Made by a program: the position numbers and the translations under genes. Positions 1-5,797 of a DNA stretch of 5,797 nt are shown here, one piece after another (position 1 is the first letter of the stretch; every line of letters starts with the position of its first letter). Source of the DNA: Betaproteobacteria bacterium (lineage in GTDB: Bacteria > Pseudomonadota > Gammaproteobacteria > Burkholderiales > SG8-39); the NCBI GenBank assembly GCA_005884335.1, contig VBCJ01000073.1, positions 1 through 5,797 of the forward strand, in the 5' to 3' direction. The notes beneath the pieces are model-generated. The model saw nothing but the letters and a program-made list of their open reading frames with translations, did not search any database and had not been told where the DNA came from.

Positions 1-182
1 ATTGCGCCGCACTCGTAAATCTGCACGCCCGTCGCGGGTGACACCAGCGACAAGGTTTGACCGGCCGGGACCTTGAGATTCTCGGGGACCAAGGGGTTCG
101 TTCCGACATTCGAAGCGGCACAGCCCGCGAGAATCCCTGCGAGCGATGCTCCTGCGATGGTGGTTGCGTACGGACTTTTCAT
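1..182 (-). CDS. DUF3455-like lipoprotein, N-terminal part (runs off left edge)
   Basis: Only the first 60 residues are in the window; the rest lies beyond the left edge. The start has a lysine followed by a hydrophobic segment ending in a lipobox, L18-A19-G20-C21, so this should be a lipoprotein cleaved by signal peptidase II, with Cys21 lipidated. After a short linker comes P33-E34-N-L-K-V-P39-A-G41, then G52-V-Q-I-Y-E-C58. This proline/glycine-rich opening followed by 'GVQIYEC' is the pattern I associate with the start of DUF3455 proteins, whose function is not established. The ATG at 182 is preceded by AAGGA about nine bases upstream, which supports this start. It lies 46 bases downstream of the ABM-domain gene on the same strand, so co-transcription is likely. 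The family call rests on a short stretch; the lipoprotein call is firmer. Confidence 0.8.
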   Translation of the reverse strand, partial: MKSPYATTIAGASLAGILAGCAASNVGTNPLVPENLKVPAGQTLSLVSPATGVQIYECGA

Positions 183-228
183 GGTTCGAGTTCCTTTTCA
201 AAACGGCGATGTGCAGAGCGCCTCGCGC

Positions 229-801
229 TCAATTCGGCCTGGGATAAAGCCAGTCCTTGAACAGCCTCGTGAGCCGCGGCGCAACGACATAAGTCATTGT
301 CGGAACGACGAACGCGGTCACTGCGAGCACCTTCAGAATCGCAGGCGTGCCTGAGGGCAGGATCTGGTTGAACAATTCCGCATAAAGATACACGAGCGGA
401 AATATACCCAGCCAGGTCACGAGCGTCATCTTGGCTCGCGGGGGAGGGCGCAGGGCGGGCTGCGCGGGAAGCGTGAACCACGCCTCCAGGCCGGTGAGAA
501 CGTCGTAGTGCGGCTCCCCTTGCGTGTAGCGGTTGGCGGCGGCAACCAGGCGCGCACGCTCCGGCGATTCTTCCCACGCGCGCAGATGCTCGCAGGAATC
601 GAAGCGGTAGACCATGCGGAATCCCGGTTGAGCGGGGAGCGAGGGCCGCGTCACCGTCACGCCGAGATGTCCGCGGAATTTCAATGCCGCGGCGATGAGG
701 TTCTTCATCGCTTGTTCCAGCTGCGCGTCCATTCCCTCGCGCGGAATCCGGTCGATCACCTTCGTGACCGCGGTGCCGGTTTCAGCCATAGCATTTTTCA
801 T
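229..801 (-). CDS. ABM-domain protein with two C-terminal transmembrane helices
   Basis: The protein has 190 residues. Residues about 10-110 form an antibiotic-biosynthesis-monooxygenase (ABM, dimeric alpha/beta barrel) domain: an opening strand (V12-T-K-V-I-D), a helix (about 24-41), then strands around G44-H-L-G-V-T-V and R62-M-V-Y-R-F, a helix with A75-W-E-E-S-P-E-R, and a final strand around G104-L-E-A-W-F. Residues about 126-144 and 153-174 are two hydrophobic helices, followed by a basic tail, so the ABM domain is tethered to the inner membrane, probably on the cytoplasmic side. This two-part layout is known from the COG3224-type ABM-superfamily proteins; their biochemical role is unsettled and no oxygenase activity can be assumed. 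The ATG at 801 has GAGGA six bases upstream, which favours it over the internal Met5. It precedes the lipoprotein gene by 46 bases. Confidence 0.85.
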   Translation of the reverse strand: MKNAMAETGTAVTKVIDRIPREGMDAQLEQAMKNLIAAALKFRGHLGVTVTRPSLPAQPGFRMVYRFDSCEHLRAWEESPERARLVAAANRYTQGEPHYDVLTGLEAWFTLPAQPALRPPPRAKMTLVTWLGIFPLVYLYAELFNQILPSGTPAILKVLAVTAFVVPTMTYVVAPRLTRLFKDWLYPRPN

Positions 802-894
802 GACGAATCCTCATTGCACCAGAATGCTCAAAACGCCGCGCTAGCGTACCCCGGGTGTGAGAGCTGCGCCCTAGGATCTTATCGAGGGTCTACC

Positions 895-1137
895 TTAGCC
901 GATCAGATGCCAGCCCCAACCGGAGCACTCGACGCAGATCTCGGACCCGACTTTCCCTGTTGCATAACAGGCCTGGCACTCATCCCATACCAGGCCAAGG
1001 TTGCTTTGGAACGTGCCCGAGCATCGCCTGCCGTAGAGCACCTTGGTGCACCGGTGGTTGAGGTCCCGAAGCTGAGCGGTGAACGCGCTGCAGACCTGAC
1101 AGACGGCCAACGGCTTTGGTTTCTTAAGGCGACTCAC
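895..1137 (-). CDS. Small eight-cysteine protein, predicted zinc-binding
   Basis: I do not recognise a named family. The 80-residue product carries eight cysteines, mostly in pairs: C13-x2-C16, C30 with C39 (H28 adjacent), C54-x2-C57 and C68-x2-C71. The last two pairs resemble the cysteine-rich zinc centre of DnaJ: the C68 pair is followed by S-G-W-G, matching CxxCxGxG, and ten residues separate C57 from C68, as between the third and fourth repeats of E. coli DnaJ. The basic N-terminus (R3, K5, K6, K8) and lack of a signal peptide suggest a cytoplasmic protein; binding of two zinc ions is inferred. The start is GTG, because an in-frame TGA lies two codons upstream; no good ribosome site is visible, so TTG at residue 10 is an alternative. 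It sits between the amidohydrolase (188 bases upstream) and the ABM gene (93 bases downstream) on the same strand. Its cysteine spacing argues against a chance frame. Confidence 0.65.
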   Translation of the reverse strand: MSRLKKPKPLAVCQVCSAFTAQLRDLNHRCTKVLYGRRCSGTFQSNLGLVWDECQACYATGKVGSEICVECSGWGWHLIG

Positions 1138-1189
1138 GTTTCATGGACCCGAAAGCGTTCAGAACGGCGCGCAGGCGCACCGCCGACCG

Positions 1190-1313
1190 TCACTTCCGTA
1201 CAGCCTCATCGCCGGTGGCGACACTGATGTCGGCGTAGCTCGAAGGAAAGGATGGGATAGAAATTCACCTGCACGAGGGAAGTATCCTCGGCGTCGTTGC
1301 CCGGGTCAAACGC
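1190..1313 (-). pseudogene. Possible frame-broken remnant of a protein-coding gene
   Basis: The gap between the amidohydrolase and the eight-cysteine gene holds a short stretch that reads like real protein in two successive frames. From 1313 to about 1239 the minus strand reads FDPGNDAEDTSLVQ and then VNFYPILSFE. The frame then degenerates into Arg/His codons and stops at 1206, but a one-base shift near 1240 gives ADISVATGDEAVRK, with a stop at 1190. The alternating strand of the first part (V-Q-V-N-F-Y-P-I-L-S-F) looks like a transmembrane beta-strand of an outer-membrane protein, but this is only an impression. No start codon or ribosome site belongs to it. It could be a decayed gene fragment, a sequencing indel in a small piece, or coincidence. 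Confidence 0.22.
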
Positions 1314-1325
1314 TTGCCGGAATCT

Positions 1326-3167
1326 TCAAATCACCGCGCAGGCGCAGCCGCCGAAGCCGTATGGCAGTCCCCTGCTATCGAACCCCGTCGAGCAGCGCAG
1401 CGTCTCTGCGATGGGTGCTGACAGCCCGGATTTCTGCATCGAGGGCGCGCCGTAACCGCCGTAAGCGGCGACCGGCGACCATTCCGGGCTCACAGGCAGC
1501 GGCGGCGGCGACAGGTCCTTGAACTCGGCCGCGGCGTACACCGGTTTTCCGCCCACGATCGTGAGCACCGATTCGAGGCCCTTGATTCCGTCTTCGGGAA
1601 TCGAGAAATAGTCCGCGGAGAGCACCGCGCAATCGGCGAGCTGCCCCGGCACGAGCGCGCCCTTTTTTCCGTCTTCGCCCGAGAACCAGCTGTTGCCGAC
1701 CGTCCACAGGCGCAGGGCGTCCACGCGCTCGAAGCGGTTCGCGCCCGGATACATCTGGGTCCCCCCGACGGTCTTGCCCGAAATCAGCCAGTAAAGGGAA
1801 ACGAACGGGTTGTAGGTCGCGACGCGCGTCGCGTCGGTGCCGGCGCCCACCGGGACGCCGGCGGCGAGCATCCGCTTGATCGGGGGGCTCCTCTCGGCTT
1901 GCCCTATTCCGTAGCGGTCGATGAACGTCTCCCCCTGGTACGCCATGCGGTGCTGCACGGCGATGCCCCCGCCCAAAGCGCGGATGCGATCGATGTTGCG
2001 CGGCGAAATGGTCTCGGCGTGATCGATGATCCAGTGCAGCCCTTTGAGCGGCACTTCGCGGTCGACCGCCTCGTAGACGTCGAGCGCGCGCCCTATGGTT
2101 TCGTCGTAGGTCGCGTGCAAGCGGAACGGCCAGCGGTTCTGAGCGAGGAGCCTCACTACCGCCGTGAGATCGGCCTCCATGCTCGCGGGCATGTCGGGCC
2201 GCGGCTCGAGAAAATCCTCGAAGTCGGCCGCGGAGTACACGAGCATTTCGCCGGCCCCGTTGATGCGATACAGGTCGTCGCCCTGGCCCGGCTTCACCGT
2301 TTTCACCCAGTTGGAGAAATCCGCGAGCTCCTCTCTCGGGCGCTGCGTGAAGAGGTTGGCGGCGAGCCGCACGGTCAGCTGCTCGTTCCTGTGCAGCTCG
2401 GTGACGACCTGGTAATCCTGCGGGTAGTTCTGAAAGCCTCCGCCGGCGTCGATCACGCTGGTGACGCCGAGCCGGTTCAGCTCGCGCATGAACTGCCGGG
2501 TCGAATTGAGCTGCTGCTCGTACGGCAGCTTCGGACCCTTGGCGAGTGTCGAATAGAGGATGAAGGCGTTGGGCCTCGCGATCAGGAGGCCCGTCGGATT
2601 GCCCGCCTTGTCGCGCCGGATCTCGCCCGCCGGCGGGTCGGGCGTGTCGCGGGTGTAGCCGACGGCGCGCAAGGCGGCGCGGTTGAGCATCGCGCTCGAG
2701 TAAAGGTGCAGCACGAACACCGGGGTGTCGGGGGCGGCCGCGTTCAACTCTTCCAGAGTCGGCATGCGCTTCTCGGCGAACTGAAACTCGGACCAGCCGC
2801 CGATCACGCGCACCCAATGGTTCACCGGCGTGCGCCGCGCCTGCTCGCGCAGCATGCGCATCGCGTCGGCGAGCGAGGGCACGCCGTCCCACCTGAGCTC
2901 GAGGTTGTAGGAGAGGCCCCCGCGTATCGGGTGCGAGTGCGAATCGATCAGGCCGGGGATCACCGTGCGCCCGTTCAGCTCCACCACGCGGGTCTTGGCG
3001 CTCCGATAAGCCATGACCGCCGCGGCGTCGCCGGTCGCGTGAATGCGGCCGTCCTTGATCGCGAGCGCGTTCACGAACGGCTGGCGGTCGTCCTGCGTTG
3101 CGATGCGGCCGTTCACGAGGAGAAGATCGGCGGGCGATCCGTTCGGGGAAGGGTTCGTGTCAGTCAT
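1326..3167 (-). CDS. YtcJ-type metal-dependent amidohydrolase
   Basis: This 613-residue enzyme belongs to the amidohydrolase superfamily, YtcJ/N-substituted-formamide-deformylase-like branch (COG1574), which hydrolyses C-N bonds of amides or related compounds; its substrate is unknown. An N-terminal beta-sandwich (A13-D-L-L-L-V-N-G-R onward) leads into the barrel at P71-G-L-I-D-S-H77-S-H79-P. Further metal-ligand candidates are H351 (R-L-H-A-T-Y-D-E), H383 (I-I-D-H-A-E) and the catalytic D445 (G-A-G-T-D-A). The sandwich closes with G508-Q-L-A-D-C-A-V-L-S. The length fits the family. The tail ends in a C608-A-C610 pair. There is no signal peptide, so it is probably cytoplasmic. The ATG at 3167 is chosen because family-like sequence begins about 12 residues later; ATG 3230 and TTG 3254 extend the frame by 21 or 29 residues of unlikely composition, and none of the three has a clear ribosome site. 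It diverges from the lactonase gene. Confidence 0.93.
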   Translation of the reverse strand: MTDTNPSPNGSPADLLLVNGRIATQDDRQPFVNALAIKDGRIHATGDAAAVMAYRSAKTRVVELNGRTVIPGLIDSHSHPIRGGLSYNLELRWDGVPSLADAMRMLREQARRTPVNHWVRVIGGWSEFQFAEKRMPTLEELNAAAPDTPVFVLHLYSSAMLNRAALRAVGYTRDTPDPPAGEIRRDKAGNPTGLLIARPNAFILYSTLAKGPKLPYEQQLNSTRQFMRELNRLGVTSVIDAGGGFQNYPQDYQVVTELHRNEQLTVRLAANLFTQRPREELADFSNWVKTVKPGQGDDLYRINGAGEMLVYSAADFEDFLEPRPDMPASMEADLTAVVRLLAQNRWPFRLHATYDETIGRALDVYEAVDREVPLKGLHWIIDHAETISPRNIDRIRALGGGIAVQHRMAYQGETFIDRYGIGQAERSPPIKRMLAAGVPVGAGTDATRVATYNPFVSLYWLISGKTVGGTQMYPGANRFERVDALRLWTVGNSWFSGEDGKKGALVPGQLADCAVLSADYFSIPEDGIKGLESVLTIVGGKPVYAAAEFKDLSPPPLPVSPEWSPVAAYGGYGAPSMQKSGLSAPIAETLRCSTGFDSRGLPYGFGGCACAVI

Positions 3168-3345
3168 TGGATAGAAAGAACTGGTCACCCACTCGCGTCG
3201 AGGATACCACTCGCAGTCGGCTCTCGGCATATCGGTTGGCGCACCCAGCCTCAAAAGGCGTAGGATTTATCCGCGCTCAGGGAAACAAGGTATCCGTAGA
3301 CTCCGGTTTACTTCGACAAAACCGTTCAAACACGAGGGAGGGACC
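3168..3345. promoter_or_regulatory. Divergent intergenic region with both promoters expected
   Basis: These 178 bases separate the leftward amidohydrolase from the rightward lactonase and must hold the promoters for both transcripts, unless each is read through from elsewhere. It is somewhat richer in A/T than the genes, notably at 3251-3330. I see no convincing sigma-70 pair on either strand and no clear palindromic operator. The best rightward match is TTGGCG at 3236-3241 with TAGGAT at 3261-3266, but its 19-base spacing makes it weak. If the leftward gene starts at one of the upstream alternatives (3230 or 3254), the region shrinks accordingly. Confidence 0.5.
3334..3343 (+). promoter_or_regulatory. 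Strong ribosome binding site of the lactonase gene
   Basis: The purine run GAGGGAGGGA ends two bases before ATG 3346; its GGAG core (3337-3340) leaves a five-base spacing. It fixes the start directly ahead of the twin-arginine signal and suggests efficient translation. A similar purine run precedes the next gene. Confidence 0.75.
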
Positions 3346-4590
3346 ATGATCGATCGTCGGACTTTCATGTCGCTGCTCGCAACCGCTGCCGTTGCGCCGC
3401 GCTCGTCGTTTGCTCAAGGAACTCCGGGCAAGGCCGCGCTCTATTCGAGCGTCGGTCCCGTGCTCACGCACTACGACGTCGATGTCGAAGCCGCGGCGCT
3501 GACGAAGCGCGCCTCGGTGACGCTGCCGGCCAACGTGCAGTACGCCTGGCCGCATGCCTCCCGGCGGTATCTATATGTGGCCTCCTCGAGCAGCGCGCCC
3601 GGGACGGGGCCGGCGGGCACGGAGCACCATGTGAGCGCGTTTCGAATCGATCCGGCTTCGGGGGCCCTCGCGCCGCACGGCAACGCGATACGGCTGCCGA
3701 CGCGCCCGATCCATATCACCACCGACATCCCGTCCCGGCACGTGCTGGTCGCGTTCAACAATCCGAGCGCGCTGCGGGTCTACAGGATCAACGGCGATGC
3801 GACGCTGGGCGAGGAGGTGCTGCAGCGCGGTCCGATCGACGCCGGGATCTACGGCCACCAGGTGCGCGTGACTGCGAACAACCGGCTGGCGATCTTCGTC
3901 GCGCGCGGCAACGATCCGGCCGGCGGCAAGCCCGAGGACCCCGGGGCGCTGAAAGCGTTCGACTACAAGGACGGGTTCCTGACGAACGGCGTCTCGATCG
4001 CGCCCAACGGCGGCTACGGCTTCGGGCCGCGGCACCTCGATTTCCATCCGACGCAGCCGTGGGCTTACGTGTCGCTCGAGCGCGAGAACAAGCTCGACAT
4101 GTTCAAGTTCGATGGCGACACTCTCGCCGCGGCGCCGACATTCCGCAAGGAAACGCTCGCCGAACCCGACAACAAGAAGTCGCGGCAGGCCGCGGGCACG
4201 GTGCACGTGCACCCGAACGGCCGTTTCGTGTACGGCGTGAACCGTGCCGACACTACGACTGAATTCGAGGGCAGGAAGGTTTTCGTCGGCGGGGAAAACA
4301 CGCTTGCGGCCTATTCGATCGATCCCTCCACGGGCGAGCCGACGCCGATCCAGCACGTCGACACGCGCGGCATCCACTGCCGAACCTTCCACATCGACCC
4401 GAGCGGCCGCATGCTGGTCGCCGCGCACATCATGGGACTGGCCGTGCGCGACGGCGCAGCCGTGCGCGACGTTCCTGCCTGTATGTCGGTGTTCCGCATC
4501 GGAGCCGACGGCAAGCTCGACTACGTGCGCAAGTACGACATCGACACCGGCGGCAAGCTGATGTTCTGGATGGGCATGGTGAAACTCTGA
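3346..4590 (+). CDS. Tat-exported lactonase-family beta-propeller protein
   Basis: The 414-residue product starts with a twin-arginine signal: D3-R4-R5-T-F-M, a hydrophobic stretch with alanines, and a cleavage site S21-F-A23 before Q24. It is therefore expected to be folded in the cytoplasm and exported to the periplasm. The mature part matches the seven-bladed propeller lactonase family (PF10282, 6-phosphogluconolactonase/carboxymuconate-cyclase-like). Repeated blade motifs are visible: Y76-L-Y-V-A-S, H95-V-S-A-F-R-I-D, P121-I-H-I-T-T-D with H132-V-L-V-A-F, H171-Q-V-R-V-T, G227-P-R-H-L-D-F-H-P, V286-H-V-H-P-N-G-R-F-V-Y-G-V-N-R, and F348-H-I-D-P-S-G-R. The GPRH and HPNGRFVY stretches are family hallmarks. 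Known relatives open lactone rings, but a Tat-exported version is unlikely to act on cytoplasmic phosphogluconolactone, so the substrate remains unknown. It lies 57 bases before the second amidohydrolase, probably in one transcript. Confidence 0.92.
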   Translation: MIDRRTFMSLLATAAVAPRSSFAQGTPGKAALYSSVGPVLTHYDVDVEAAALTKRASVTLPANVQYAWPHASRRYLYVASSSSAPGTGPAGTEHHVSAFRIDPASGALAPHGNAIRLPTRPIHITTDIPSRHVLVAFNNPSALRVYRINGDATLGEEVLQRGPIDAGIYGHQVRVTANNRLAIFVARGNDPAGGKPEDPGALKAFDYKDGFLTNGVSIAPNGGYGFGPRHLDFHPTQPWAYVSLERENKLDMFKFDGDTLAAAPTFRKETLAEPDNKKSRQAAGTVHVHPNGRFVYGVNRADTTTEFEGRKVFVGGENTLAAYSIDPSTGEPTPIQHVDTRGIHCRTFHIDPSGRMLVAAHIMGLAVRDGAAVRDVPACMSVFRIGADGKLDYVRKYDIDTGGKLMFWMGMVKL

Positions 4591-4635
4591 AGCCGACAAC
4601 GTAAAGCGTATTTCCGATCAGCGCAGCTCTCAATA

Positions 4636-4644
4636 AGGGAGGAG
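4636..4644 (+). promoter_or_regulatory. Ribosome binding site of the second amidohydrolase
   Basis: AGGGAGGAG ends three bases before ATG 4648, with the AGGGAGG core at five-base spacing. It confirms the start just ahead of the signal peptide. No terminator-like hairpin is visible in the 57-base gap after the lactonase, consistent with read-through from that gene. Confidence 0.75.
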
Positions 4645-4647
4645 CCC

Positions 4648-5797
4648 ATGCGTAGTCAAGACAAGCTCGCCGTCGTGTTCGTCGCCGCGATTGCGGCAGC
4701 CGCAAGTCAGCCCGTGGGGTCCCAGGAAGGGGAGGGTGCGGGAGCGGCAAGAACACCCTCGGCGTCTCCGGAGGCCCGGAAATTTCTGGCGCCGCCGAAC
4801 CAGGTCGTCGCGATCCGGGCCGGGAGGCTGTTCGATGCCAGATCGGGCAGGATGCTCGCCAACCCGGTGATCGTCGTCAGGGGCGAGCGCATCGCGGAAG
4901 TCGGCGCGGGGGTGCAGGTTCCCGCCGGCGCGACCGTGCTCGATCTCGGTTCGGCGACCGTGCTTCCCGGCATGATCGACGCGCACGTCCACCTGAATCT
5001 CAATGCGCCGAACACGCCCGCCAAGCGCGCGCTGATCGCGCTCGCGAACGCGCAAGTCGACCTCGAGGCCGGTTTCACCACCGTTCTCGACATGGATTCG
5101 CGCGGCGGATTCAATACGGTCGAGATCCGAGACGCGATCAATTCGGGCATGTTCCTCGGGCCGAGGATGCAGGTCGTCGGCCAGTCGATCAACCAGAGGG
5201 CCACCAACTACTACGCGGACGCGCAGTCGCTGCGCTTCTGGGAAGGCTTCACCGAAAACAAGAACACCAATTCCCCGTGGCTCGCCCGCGCCGCCGTGCG
5301 CGAGGCCAAGCTGCACGGCGTCGACTGGATCAAGATCTACACGACCCAGGATTTCGTCGGCCCGGTACACATGTGGCGGCCGGAGGCCACCCTGGTCAAC
5401 AGCCCGTCATTGACGCTGGAAGAAGTCGAGGCGATCGTCGACGAGGCCCACCGGCTCGGGCTGAAGGTGGCCTGCCACACCTACGGCGGCGAAGGCATGA
5501 AGAGCTGCCTCTCCGCGGGAGTCGACTCGCCCAACCACCTGCTCGAGCTCGATGACGCCGCGGTCAAGATCCTTCTGCAGAAGAAGCTCTACTTCGTCCC
5601 GACCATCGACGACCTCATCTCCCTCGAGAAAGCCGACCTGCGCGAAACCGGCGGCAGGAACTCGCGCCTCAAGCTCATGGAGCAGGCTTTCAAGCGCGCG
5701 CTTGCGGCCGGCGTCACCATCGTGTTCGGAAGCGGCGCGACCTCCGCGACCATCCCCCACGGCAGGCAGGCCGACCAGTTCAGATACTTCGTAAAAT
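4648..5797 (+). CDS. Exported imidazolonepropionase-like amidohydrolase (runs off right edge)
   Basis: The first 383 residues are in the window; roughly 60-100 more would be expected for the family. An N-terminal signal (K6 followed by a hydrophobic Leu/Val/Ala segment to about residue 20) is followed by a low-complexity Gly/Ala/Ser linker to residue 45, so the enzyme is probably exported or periplasmic. The catalytic domain is the imidazolonepropionase-like/Xaa-Pro-dipeptidase branch of the amidohydrolase superfamily (COG1228): P107-G-M-I-D-A-H113-V-H115, K229 in W-I-K-I-Y (candidate carbamylated lysine), H277 (V-A-C-H-T-Y-G-G) and H297 (S-P-N-H-L-L-E). The expected metal-binding Asp of the eighth strand is not present: the sequence reads F360-G-S-G363-A-T, with P-H-G-R-Q-A-D-Q-F following as usual. 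Family members cleave cyclic amides, dipeptides or carbamates; substrate and activity here are unknown. It is the second gene of a probable two-gene transcript with the lactonase. Confidence 0.9.
   Translation, partial: MRSQDKLAVVFVAAIAAAASQPVGSQEGEGAGAARTPSASPEARKFLAPPNQVVAIRAGRLFDARSGRMLANPVIVVRGERIAEVGAGVQVPAGATVLDLGSATVLPGMIDAHVHLNLNAPNTPAKRALIALANAQVDLEAGFTTVLDMDSRGGFNTVEIRDAINSGMFLGPRMQVVGQSINQRATNYYADAQSLRFWEGFTENKNTNSPWLARAAVREAKLHGVDWIKIYTTQDFVGPVHMWRPEATLVNSPSLTLEEVEAIVDEAHRLGLKVACHTYGGEGMKSCLSAGVDSPNHLLELDDAAVKILLQKKLYFVPTIDDLISLEKADLRETGGRNSRLKLMEQAFKRALAAGVTIVFGSGATSATIPHGRQADQFRYFVK

Noticed and set aside
835..885. Short palindromes (around GCGCTAGCG and CCTAGG) as a terminator after the eight-cysteine gene
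   Set aside because: Stems are only four to five bases, with no following T-run on the minus strand.
508..1227. 239-codon plus-strand frame crossing the ABM gene, the eight-cysteine gene and gaps
   Set aside because: It spans the antisense of two better-supported genes and has no domain-like sequence.
1375..2892. 505-codon minus-strand frame inside the YtcJ-type gene
   Set aside because: Same strand but out of frame with the recognised enzyme; the translation is extremely Arg-rich, a typical frame-shadow of GC-rich coding sequence.
1899..3263. Long open frame on the plus strand opposite the YtcJ-type gene (454 codons)
   Set aside because: It lies antisense to a clear amidohydrolase, its translation is rich in Arg, His and Val with no recognisable motif, and such shadows are usual in GC-rich DNA.
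3236..3266. Sigma-70-like promoter TTGGCG / TAGGAT for the lactonase gene
   Set aside because: The 19-base spacing and weak -10 match are within chance expectation; not called as a feature.
3571..4599. Long minus-strand frame opposite the lactonase gene (342 codons)
   Set aside because: Antisense to a clear propeller protein; Arg/His/Val-rich composition without a fold pattern.
4630..5370. 246-codon minus-strand frame opposite the second amidohydrolase
   Set aside because: Antisense to a clear enzyme, with Arg/Asp/His-rich composition.

Overview
This is a GC-rich stretch of bacterial chromosome with no RNA genes, insertion sequences or CRISPR array. The strong G/C bias at third codon positions, the Tat-exported secretory protein, the lipoprotein with a lipobox, and the particular mix of families (a DUF3455-like lipoprotein, an ABM-domain membrane protein, a YtcJ-type amidohydrolase and a Tat-exported lactonase-like propeller) suggest an environmental Pseudomonadota. 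A betaproteobacterium or Burkholderiales-like lineage is most likely, but that placement is inferred from gene content and codon use, not from a marker gene.

Layout. Four genes read leftward from about 3.17 kb to the left edge: a 613-residue YtcJ-type amidohydrolase (1326-3167), an 80-residue eight-cysteine protein (895-1137), a 190-residue antibiotic-biosynthesis-monooxygenase (ABM) domain protein with two C-terminal membrane helices (229-801), and the N-terminal 60 residues of a DUF3455-like lipoprotein (1-182). The last two are only 46 bases apart and probably form one transcript. Two genes read rightward from about 3.35 kb: a Tat-exported seven-bladed beta-propeller of the lactonase family (3346-4590) and, 57 bases on, a second amidohydrolase of the imidazolonepropionase-like class with a signal peptide (4648 to beyond the right edge). 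The two directions diverge from a 178-base intergenic region (3168-3345) that must hold both promoters. A further non-coding gap at 1138-1325 contains what looks like a short, frame-broken protein remnant.

How the genes may work together. The right half is a small set of hydrolases: a predicted cytoplasmic metal-dependent amidohydrolase, an exported lactonase-like propeller, and an exported second amidohydrolase. This would suit opening of lactone, amide or carbamate bonds of an organic substrate on both sides of the inner membrane. No transporter, regulator or oxygenase is in view to identify the substrate, so the pathway is unknown. The left genes look like ordinary accessory functions with no clear link to the hydrolases.

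The points most worth a second look are the absence of the expected metal-binding aspartate in the second amidohydrolase (Gly at residue 363), the compact DnaJ-like zinc-centre motif in the 80-residue protein, and the apparent gene remnant at 1190-1313. I do not see convincing evidence of a wholly new system in the window.
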